A stretch of DNA of 64,000 bases from Candidatus Nitrosocosmicus sp. Its GTDB lineage: Archaea; Thermoproteota; Nitrososphaeria; Nitrososphaerales; Nitrososphaeraceae. Below are positions 46,647 to 53,836 of the stretch, in pieces (the first letter of the stretch is position 1; the number at the start of each line of letters is the position of its first letter). The notes under the pieces are model-generated. The model was not told the origin of the DNA and ran no database searches. It saw only the letters and a list, made by a program, of their open reading frames with translations. A program made the position numbers and the translations under genes. The stretch lies in assembly GCA_031177355.1 (NCBI GenBank), contig JAPSGR010000005.1, forward strand, positions 26,552 to 90,551, written 5' to 3'.

Positions 46647-47303
46647 ATGCATTATTGGTATGGATGCATAGATTACCCGTTCAAAGATTATCGCGATTAT
46701 TTTGCCAGATTTAGATTAGTAACTGACATTTTCCATATAAAGCGTGACCTCGGCAACAGAATTCCCGATAAATCCTGGATGTTATACTTATTGGAAGTCT
46801 TCAATATTCAAAAACAACCAGTAGAGCTAAATTTAATATGTCAGTTTGATGATCAAAATTATTTTGAGGCGATATTTAAAGGTCACAACCAATATAGATT
46901 TAGAAAAGTATTACCACAAACAGGGCATAACTATTATAGAGAAATAAGATTTTTGGATAGAGAGTCCAGAATTGAATACTACCTGAAGAATATGAATTTG
47001 AATATCGATGAAAGCTTCAGTCTACCGGTTGATAAACAGTTGTTTGCGTTTCAGTTTTACCAGTGTTTCACTGGCATTGAATGGTGGAATCGTGTAGGCT
47101 ATGAACCGTACCCGATAAGATTTGAAGTATATGTATCTAAACTAATGTACGGATATAATGATAATATTACAGATCCTGAATCAAAATTATTCTTTCCAGT
47201 TGGAACATTATATGAAAATAGAGATGGAAAAATAAAAGCTTATCCTTTGAATCTTAGGATGAATGATAGAGTAGACGGTTGTGTAAACTACACAGTTGCA
47301 TAA
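46647..47303 (+). CDS. Unrecognised 218-residue soluble protein
   Basis: Not recognised. Strikingly aromatic (many Tyr, Trp and Phe: MHYWYGCIDYPF at the start, FAFQFYQCFTGIEWW mid-protein). No signal peptide, membrane helix or nucleotide-binding loop. The fold looks beta-rich, with a VLPQTGHNYYREIRFLDRES stretch that could be a strand-helix unit. It is divergent from scpA and convergent with the next gene, so it stands alone. Codon use fits neighbours and its length argues for a true gene. I cannot assign a role. Confidence 0.75.
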   Translation: MHYWYGCIDYPFKDYRDYFARFRLVTDIFHIKRDLGNRIPDKSWMLYLLEVFNIQKQPVELNLICQFDDQNYFEAIFKGHNQYRFRKVLPQTGHNYYREIRFLDRESRIEYYLKNMNLNIDESFSLPVDKQLFAFQFYQCFTGIEWWNRVGYEPYPIRFEVYVSKLMYGYNDNITDPESKLFFPVGTLYENRDGKIKAYPLNLRMNDRVDGCVNYTVA

Positions 47304-47325
47304 GTTTACAAGATAAAGAGATACA

Positions 47326-48282
47326 TCATTTAGAAAGTTTCACAAAAGAGTCGTCGGGGATCTTGATATGGCAAAATAAATCAGGATGCAAAATATGACA
47401 TAGTATTTCAATCCCGGTTATAATCCTGGGGCTTGGTTTACTAAAATAAGAATGCGAATCAACCAAGTAAATTTGGTTTTCCCTATATGCTTTCAAAGAC
47501 TTCCATTGTGGATCATTTATGTACTCATATTCTTGTTTAGATCTATTCAGATCAAATCCGCATGGAGCAATAATAATTTTATCCGGGTTTAATTTTTCAA
47601 TTTCTGCAATAGCAATTTGTCTGGAATCCTCTCCACTGACATCATTTAAAGGATCCCCGCCAGCATTAAGTACCATTTCAGGAACCCAATGGCCTGCTAA
47701 ATAAAAGGGATTTATCCAGTCAAGGAAAAGAATTCTTTCCGGAATATTGTCGTGTCTATATCTAAGATTTGATCTAATGATTCTACCGATATCATTAATC
47801 CTGTGAGTTAAATTGTTACGCAGTTCGAGTGCATTTTCTAAATTTCCGATTTCCTTACCTATATAAGTAACACTTTCGAGAATATTATAAAGATTTTTTG
47901 GGTTAATTACAAGGTTTGCCGGAGAGTAGCCTAAGATTTCATATGTTTTTTTAACTTCATTATCAAATGGTGCGCAAACTGAGCACAAATTCTGGCTTAC
48001 CAACAAATCTGGTTTAATTTCTTGAATTAGCTTCTCATCAATCTTAAAAATGGGTAGACCCTTTGCAGACAACTCCTTAATCTTAACATCTATTTGTATT
48101 GTAGTTAAGGCGTGAAAATCAATTACTGGACTTATGACTTTAGATCTATTCATGGCCTCCAATGGATAAGTGCATTCGTGAGTTACCCCTTGTACTGAAC
48201 TACCCAATCCAATTTCAAAGATAATTTCCGTTGCACTTGGCAGAAATGAGACTATTCTATTAAACTTAGCCAAACTTATCAA
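47326..48282 (-). CDS. Cobalamin-binding/BtuF-like periplasmic-binding-fold protein without signal peptide
   Basis: A helical-hinge binding protein of the BtuF/FhuD type, 318 residues. The family opening RIVSFLPSATEIIFEIG starts at residue ~9 and is preceded by only a few residues, so there is no signal peptide or lipobox. The segment VSQNLCSVCAP and the later GGDPLNDVSGEDSRQIAIAEI are typical of a cytoplasmic-looking subgroup often labelled cobalamin-binding protein. No ABC permease or ATPase is adjacent. The ligand is unproven; a corrinoid or iron-chelate is the usual guess. Confidence 0.75.
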   Translation of the reverse strand: MISLAKFNRIVSFLPSATEIIFEIGLGSSVQGVTHECTYPLEAMNRSKVISPVIDFHALTTIQIDVKIKELSAKGLPIFKIDEKLIQEIKPDLLVSQNLCSVCAPFDNEVKKTYEILGYSPANLVINPKNLYNILESVTYIGKEIGNLENALELRNNLTHRINDIGRIIRSNLRYRHDNIPERILFLDWINPFYLAGHWVPEMVLNAGGDPLNDVSGEDSRQIAIAEIEKLNPDKIIIAPCGFDLNRSKQEYEYINDPQWKSLKAYRENQIYLVDSHSYFSKPSPRIITGIEILCHILHPDLFCHIKIPDDSFVKLSK

Positions 48283-48325
48283 CTTACAAATTAAACAATC
48301 AATTAAAATTTTGAATCTATTATAA

Positions 48326-49177
48326 CTAATTGTATTTATATAGAGTGTACAATCCCTTAAAAAAATCGATTGTTACTTTTGAGTTTAACTTACTGCTACC
48401 TAAAGCTCTATCAGAGAAGGTATATGGAACTTCTCTGATCTTTAAATTCTTGGATTTGACCAAAATTTCTAACAAAATTTTAAAACCATCAGTATTAAAA
48501 TGCATTTTTCGTACGGCATCTCTTTTTATTATAAAAAAACCAGACATTGGATCTGTCACACTTGAAAGTCCGAACATTAGTTTTGATAAATTTGTGGCAA
48601 ATTTGCTTAAAAAAATTCTTTTTGCTGTCCATCCGACTATTCTTCCCCCTCGCAAATATCGGGAAGCTATGACAAGGTCACAATTGGAAATCCGGATTTC
48701 TTTTATCAATTTGTTGATATGATCAGGAGAATGAGAGAAATCTGCGTCCATGACAATGAGGTATTCACCTATTGAAGATTTGAACCCTTCATATAATGCG
48801 GAAATCAAGCCAGAGCGTTCTTTTCTTTTTATTACTTTAATGTAAAATCGGCTACCCATTTGGGGATATATTAAGTAATATTGATGTGACTGTAATCCGA
48901 TATATTCTCTAATTTTATAGACGGTAAATCCATTTTTACCGCCAAACGCCTCGATTATACTACCTACTGTATCATCAGGCGAGTTATCATCCACAATTAC
49001 AATCTCATAAGATTCAGTTTCAACCGTACAATTTTGAATTTGATGGAGTAAATTCACAATGTTTTCAGATTCATTATATGTTGCAATCACAATAGAAAAA
49101 GGTGGACTAGAATTGAATTTTTTTTTTATAAGATCATCCAGAGTTTTTCTACAAATCACATTTTCACTCAATTCCAT
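48326..49177 (-). CDS. Dolichol-phosphate mannosyltransferase-like family 2 glycosyltransferase
   Basis: GT2 fold: FSIVIATYNESENIV and the VDDNSPDDT motif bind nucleotide-sugar, and VMDADFSHSPDHI is the DxD-like metal motif. The order matches DPM1-type enzymes, which move mannose or glucose from NDP-sugar to a polyprenyl phosphate. Length 283; no C-terminal membrane helices, so it is the soluble/peripheral form. An insertion of ~30 residues sits between the first and second strands (YIGLQSHQYYLIYPQ). It may start protein or envelope glycosylation. A 20-base AT repeat lies just before its promoter. Confidence 0.85.
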   Translation of the reverse strand: MELSENVICRKTLDDLIKKKFNSSPPFSIVIATYNESENIVNLLHQIQNCTVETESYEIVIVDDNSPDDTVGSIIEAFGGKNGFTVYKIREYIGLQSHQYYLIYPQMGSRFYIKVIKRKERSGLISALYEGFKSSIGEYLIVMDADFSHSPDHINKLIKEIRISNCDLVIASRYLRGGRIVGWTAKRIFLSKFATNLSKLMFGLSSVTDPMSGFFIIKRDAVRKMHFNTDGFKILLEILVKSKNLKIREVPYTFSDRALGSSKLNSKVTIDFFKGLYTLYKYN

Positions 49178-49218
49178 TTATCACGCCAGTGTTCTAATTG
49201 TCAATTCTGGTTATTACA

Positions 49219-49238
49219 ATATATATATATATATATAT
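49219..49238. repeat. (AT)10 microsatellite upstream of a glycosyltransferase gene
   Basis: Ten uninterrupted AT units, then AATATA. It lies about 42-61 bases before the start codon of the DPM1-like gene on the minus strand, where a TATA box would be expected. Slippage could change promoter strength. Confidence 0.6.
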
Positions 49239-49259
49239 AATATACTTGATAGCGCTAAG

Positions 49260-50339
49260 TTAATTGTCAAGGAACCTAAAACTATTTAAGATGAGCTGGA
49301 TTTCTTCCGAAATATCATCAAATTCATTATAATTTGTTGAGAATGCTAAGAGCACGGCATTATGTCTGTCTGCGAATAAAAATTCCCTCACAGTCGTAGG
49401 TCCTATATTAGAATCGTAGGTATACAAGAGCTCCTTTCCATGAACTTTCGAATTGTTGATATTGTTTATAGAAGCTATGCTCAAATTACTCAAATTAGTC
49501 ATCAAAAATTCAATCTCTTTCAATAATTGCTGATTTAGCGAAACATGTTCTATTTTAGAAGAAATCGGCATTGTACTATTACTTAAATTATAATATATGT
49601 CCATCCTCTCAAGATAACGATCTGCTGGTCCTGATTGTTTTGAAACAAACGATAATCGATTTTTACCTTCTGTTAGTATCCAGTCATTAGGATAGAAAAA
49701 TTCAAACCCGTGTGGTGACATAAAATAAGTATAATTTAACAGTTTAGAGGACGGGTGATGAAGTTTATGGTTAGTTATATCAATGGTGCTAACAATTCTA
49801 TTTAATATTGGATTATAATAACCATAACTGCTTGGTTTGGTAGCAAAAGTCACTATATACGCAGTGGTTTCGTCAGTTAACCAAATTTGCATCACCTGTA
49901 CGGTCTTGTTGTTTTCCTTGTGAGTAAATAGTATCCTTTCTCCGCTAAGGCTAGAGATATTTAAAGGAATAGCATCAACAAGCTCAAAGTCATTCAAACG
50001 AGATGCTAATACACTTTTTGCCACTTGTGAGTACTCAAGCAAAGTAGTATTAGGTTCTAAATTTTCAATACCGATATTTAATTTTCCTGGTTGTATATAT
50101 GGGCTTGATTGTGGAGCATTTACGGTAATAATATTAGACACACTCTCATCTATCGGATCAATATCGACCTTCCAATCCGGTGGAAGACTTATGAAGAGAG
50201 AGAGATTACCATTATCAAAAATCTCGTACTTTGGCCATATATCATCGAATGAAGAATATGATAGTGCAATTGTAGGAACAGAAATCCCTGAAAACAGACA
50301 AATTGTAACCAATATTGGAGGAAATAAATAAAAATACAT
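49260..50339 (-). CDS. Secreted protein with two PsbP-like/serine-rich repeats, function unknown
   Basis: The N terminus is a signal peptide (residues ~1-26, YLFPPILVTICLFSGISV then VPTIALS). The mature part has two similar halves, each around the pattern LFISLPPDWKVDID and FEFFYPNDWILTEG, which recall the PsbP-like domains of extracellular archaeal proteins. Many N-x-S/T sites suggest glycosylation outside the cell. Length 359. Not an enzyme that I can identify. It may be a surface or lipid-interacting protein. No neighbour hints at a role, except the nearby glycosyltransferase. Confidence 0.72.
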   Translation of the reverse strand: MYFYLFPPILVTICLFSGISVPTIALSYSSFDDIWPKYEIFDNGNLSLFISLPPDWKVDIDPIDESVSNIITVNAPQSSPYIQPGKLNIGIENLEPNTTLLEYSQVAKSVLASRLNDFELVDAIPLNISSLSGERILFTHKENNKTVQVMQIWLTDETTAYIVTFATKPSSYGYYNPILNRIVSTIDITNHKLHHPSSKLLNYTYFMSPHGFEFFYPNDWILTEGKNRLSFVSKQSGPADRYLERMDIYYNLSNSTMPISSKIEHVSLNQQLLKEIEFLMTNLSNLSIASINNINNSKVHGKELLYTYDSNIGPTTVREFLFADRHNAVLLAFSTNYNEFDDISEEIQLILNSFRFLDN

Positions 50340-50526
50340 GACAGAAACCTATGTAATTGTAAAAACTATCCAACAAGTGATAGAGAGCAAACCTTTTTAA
50401 AAAAAATAATTCTATTAGGTAAATACAAATTCCATATTCCTTTGATTCGCATCTTATTTTGCCCTAGTAACTAATTAGTCTTTATTGGTTTTGAGTCAAA
50501 ATCGTGTTAATAATGAAAAAGTGTAA

Positions 50527-51267
50527 TTACCTATCTTGTTGTACAGGTCTAATAAGAATCTCATTCATATTAACATGAGCTGGCGAATCTACAGCATATA
50601 AGATAGCATTAGCAATATCTTGAGCCTCAAGGGCTTTCATATTCTTTACAGAGTCGACGAATGATTTCAACGAATCGTCGGTAATAGTATTTGTGAGCTC
50701 TGTTGCTACTACACCAGGCTCAATACAAGTAACCCTAATGTTTGATCTTTTGCTTAATTCCTGTCTTAATCCTTCACTAAAAGCTGTGATGGCATGTTTT
50801 GTTGCACAGTAAACACTTCCTGCTGGAAATATCAATCTTCCGGCAACTGAGGAAATATTCACTATGTGCCCTGATTTGTTTGAAATCATAGTTGGAAGCA
50901 CCGCAGCAGTGCAATATAATACTCCTTTAATATTAACGTCAACCATCCTGTCCCATTCATTTACTTTAAGATTTTTTACAAAACTCAATGGCATCAAACC
51001 TGCATTGTTTATAAGCACGTCAATCCGATTGAATTCTTTAAGCGCCAAATCTGCAATTCTTTGACATTCAGCCCTTTTCGTTACATCTAACGAAGTTGTT
51101 AGTATGAGTCCATTCTGATTTTCAACTGTTTTCTTTAATTCTTCTAGTTTGTCGGTTCTACGTGCTCCTGCAACAATCGTAGCACCGGCCTTTGATAACG
51201 TTACGGCAGTTGAATATCCTATTCCACTGCTTGCGCCAGTAATTAAAACAACCCTATCTTTTAACAT
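50527..51267 (-). CDS. Short-chain dehydrogenase/reductase (classical SDR)
   Basis: NAD(P)-dependent oxidoreductase of 246 residues. The cofactor loop GASSGIGYS is at residues 11-19, NNAG follows, and the catalytic Ser/Tyr/Lys set is visible in INISSVAG and YCATKH. R34-K-like basic residues after the second strand (RRTD) favour NADP. The C-terminal region lacks a distinctive substrate motif, so the substrate is unknown. It could be the YdfG-type clan, acting on alcohols such as serine or 3-hydroxy acids. Single gene, own promoter likely. Confidence 0.9.
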   Translation of the reverse strand: MLKDRVVLITGASSGIGYSTAVTLSKAGATIVAGARRTDKLEELKKTVENQNGLILTTSLDVTKRAECQRIADLALKEFNRIDVLINNAGLMPLSFVKNLKVNEWDRMVDVNIKGVLYCTAAVLPTMISNKSGHIVNISSVAGRLIFPAGSVYCATKHAITAFSEGLRQELSKRSNIRVTCIEPGVVATELTNTITDDSLKSFVDSVKNMKALEAQDIANAILYAVDSPAHVNMNEILIRPVQQDR

Positions 51268-51559
51268 CCAATATTCTTTTGATTTCGGTTAAATTTAATC
51301 ATATTCAAAGCATTACTCTTTGTCCTTACTCTCGCTCAGTCATTCTGTTTTGTTTACGTAAGAGCGGTGTCACCACCCTCTTGAACAAGGTTTGATAGTT
51401 TATAAGTTTAAATTTTCAATATGATACTAGCCAAAATATTTTTGGTCATAAGTACGATAAAACCCCTTTAATTTGTTGTCAAAAAAAGCATATATAGCCA
51501 ACGGATACAAAAGGCAAGAAAAGTAAGTAGATATATAAACCAGTTAATGGGATGATTTT

Positions 51560-52162
51560 TTACCTTGGTCCACGATAGTCTTCTGGAAATGCATCTGCTT
51601 CCACCGTCTCAATGGGCTTTCCTGTGGGAAGCGGTGCGTTTTTATTCACTTCATAATCAAAAATTTCGGGAAAATCTATTTTAAGAATAACATTCATTCC
51701 CACCTGATATATTTGAGATTTGGGAATGTCAAATCGTTTATTATTCTCTCCAAATATAACTATCTTATCTGAGGTCTCCTTCATAACATGGCCAACATGA
51801 TCCTCGTTTTTTGCCCTTACACCTTTATTGAAAAGGGTATTTGGATATCTTCCTTCATATGTAGCTAGATCAACCATACGATCTGCTTCGCCCCATGGGT
51901 CTTCCCTTCCTGCAGGCAGGGGTGCATCTCTGGGTATCGCATACCTACTTAATTCATCAAATTTTAATCCAATTAACACATTCGCTCCTACTTGTTGAAT
52001 TTCTTTGATTGGTATATCAAATCGCTCATTTTTTTCTCCAAATACAACAATTTTGTCCGGTGTTTCCCTGACTACATAACCGACATTTGGCTCATCCAAT
52101 GCTTTTACTCCTTTATTGAAATATTTACCTGAGGTCATACTTGATATAGGCTGAAATAGCAT
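51560..52162 (-). CDS. Tandem-duplicated small-domain protein (PRC-barrel/DUF2171-like), function unknown
   Basis: Two related units with a period of ~96 residues fill the protein: residues ~15-84 (FNKGVKALDEPNVGYVVRET, PLPAG) and ~111-182 (FNKGVRAKNEDHVGHVMKET, PLPTG). Each looks like a small beta-barrel reminiscent of PRC-barrel or DUF2171 domains used in stress or ribosome-linked proteins. Length 200; no signal peptide, so cytoplasmic. The second methionine (residue 9) is another possible start. Highly similar copies imply a fairly recent internal duplication. Confidence 0.72.
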   Translation of the reverse strand: MLFQPISSMTSGKYFNKGVKALDEPNVGYVVRETPDKIVVFGEKNERFDIPIKEIQQVGANVLIGLKFDELSRYAIPRDAPLPAGREDPWGEADRMVDLATYEGRYPNTLFNKGVRAKNEDHVGHVMKETSDKIVIFGENNKRFDIPKSQIYQVGMNVILKIDFPEIFDYEVNKNAPLPTGKPIETVEADAFPEDYRGPR

Positions 52163-52649
52163 AAATAAACTTTTTACAGTGATATAGATAATTGGATATA
52201 CTAATCAAATATATCCTCGGGTTCAGTCAGTGCAAGAAGTCAATAATCTATTACGTGTCCTTTAAGCTTCTTTAAATTTGTTCTTCAGAAAACCAATTAT
52301 TTTGTGATTCCCATTTTCATTTCGTTTTAATGTATTGCAATATAGAAAAAAGTAAAATAATTCTTGATTTAGTTAAAGAATAAAAAATCATAGAAACCTG
52401 ATTTTGTGTTATTACACAAAATAAGAGCAAAATCTCTTGATATATTTTTTTTTATATAATTGCGTATGTAGGTTATTAATTCGGTTTAGTGAATATCTAC
52501 AATTTTAAAAATTAAGACTATAACCAATCACACTATAGCAATATCAAAAAGGTTAGACTCTAGTATCAATAATTGTTCTAGAAGAATGTACTATATCACA
52601 ATAGATATATTTTCCGCTCAAAAAATGTGCATTCGGTGCTATATGGGAT
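52163..52649. other. 487-base non-coding gap with hairpins and a T-run
   Basis: No open frame is convincing. It contains the upstream region of the tandem-domain gene (minus), two adjacent inverted repeats at 52401-52438 and T9 at 52445-52453 (listed separately), and the 3' flank of tRNA-Arg. No other structure was found. Confidence 0.5.
52401..52453 (+). terminator. Twin hairpins followed by T9
   Basis: First hairpin: ATTTTGTGT-TATT-ACACAAAAT (52401-52422). Second: AAGAG-CAAAAT-CTCTT (52423-52438). A run of nine T follows at 52445-52453. This is the layout of an intrinsic-type terminator on the + strand, but no + strand gene ends here. It could close a small RNA. Confidence 0.4.
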
Positions 52650-52724
52650 CGGGTCCAGAGGGATTTGAACCCTCGACCAACTGCTTCGCAGGCAGTCATT
52701 CTATCCAAGCTGAACTATGAACCC
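52650..52724 (-). tRNA. tRNA-Arg (GCG anticodon)
   Basis: Minus-strand cloverleaf: acceptor GGGTTCA/TGGACCC with one T-G pair, D-arm GTTC/GAAT, anticodon stem ACTGC/GCAGT with loop CTGCGAA (anticodon GCG, decoding CGC/CGU), variable TGGTC, T-arm GAGGG/CCCTC with loop TTCAAAT, discriminator G. CCA is not encoded and there is no intron. A TATA-like ATTTTATACA lies ~28 bases upstream. Length 75 bases. Confidence 0.92.
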
Positions 52725-52801
52725 CATTTTTTTATTAATAGATTTGTATAAAATTCTTTTTAATGTTTTTAGAATTGATGAAAGGATTATAAGCACATAT
52801 A

Positions 52802-53779
52802 GTGAAATCAAAGTTAATAATCATATTGACTTCTTTTCTAAGCGAGCTAAACAAAAAGATCCTTCTGTTTGATGGAGCGATGGGTACAGAGATTCAAAAG
52901 TATTCACCAAAAGAAAGTGATTATCTTGATAATAAAGATGGATTCAATGACAGTTTGAATTTTACAAGACCAGATTGGATAAAAAAAATCCACAAGAGTT
53001 ACATCGACGCCGGAAGTGATTGTATTGAAACTAATACCTTCGGTAGTAACAAACTTAAGTTGGAGGAGTTTGGAGAAGGAGACAGAACGTTAGAGTTCAA
53101 TATACAAGCTACAAATCTAGCTAAAGAAGCAGCATCTGAATCACAAAAAAAAGTGTTCATAATTGGATCTATGGGACCAACAGGCTTTTTACCCAGTTCT
53201 AATGATTCTGATCTAGGTAACATTTCTTTAAATGAGATAGAAGAGGCATTCTTTTTACAAGCCCGAGGTTTAATCGAAGGTGGCTGCGATGTACTTTTGA
53301 TTGAAACGGGGCAAGATGTTTTAGAAATGAAAATGGCCGTGGAAGGCAGCTATCGAGCAATGCAAGAATTGAAAAAATCAATCCCGATAATCTCCAATGT
53401 GACTTTAGATCAGTATGGTAAAATGCTGTTAGGTACAAACATTCAATCAGCATATACAACGTTGAGTAATTTGGGGGTGGATATTTTTGGTCTGAACTGC
53501 TCAACCGGCCCAGTTGAGATGACACCAAGTATACAGTGGTTATGTGAACAAAAAGAAATCCCAATATTAGTAATGCCAAATGCTGGAATGCCTATTAATG
53601 AGAACGGGATGGCAAAATACTTGATGACACCAGAAGAAATCTCAACCAAATTAGGTGAATTTGTCAACAAATATGAAATGGTGAAAATAATAGGTGGATG
53701 TTGCGGTACTTCACCACAGCATATTTCACAATTAAGAAACATGCTAGACAATCTAAATCAAATTAATCTTAAAAAGTAA
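52802..53779 (+). CDS. Homocysteine S-methyltransferase domain of methionine synthase (separate subunit)
   Basis: This is the HCY domain of MetH as its own protein. GAMGTEIQ opens the TIM barrel; zinc cysteines are seen in GLNCSTGP and in GGCCGTSPQHI near the end. Length 325. The start is a GTG at 52802, with about 23 hydrophobic/basic residues before the barrel, so a downstream start is possible. It is 57 bases before the rest of MetH, which lacks this domain, so the two must act together. A betaine- or S-methylmethionine-type enzyme is less likely because of that linkage. Confidence 0.9.
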   Translation: MKSKLIIILTSFLSELNKKILLFDGAMGTEIQKYSPKESDYLDNKDGFNDSLNFTRPDWIKKIHKSYIDAGSDCIETNTFGSNKLKLEEFGEGDRTLEFNIQATNLAKEAASESQKKVFIIGSMGPTGFLPSSNDSDLGNISLNEIEEAFFLQARGLIEGGCDVLLIETGQDVLEMKMAVEGSYRAMQELKKSIPIISNVTLDQYGKMLLGTNIQSAYTTLSNLGVDIFGLNCSTGPVEMTPSIQWLCEQKEIPILVMPNAGMPINENGMAKYLMTPEEISTKLGEFVNKYEMVKIIGGCCGTSPQHISQLRNMLDNLNQINLKK

Positions 53780-53836
53780 TCATGATTCGCATATTTAACT
53801 ATTCAACTATACACATAAACTAATTGGTTATCAGAA

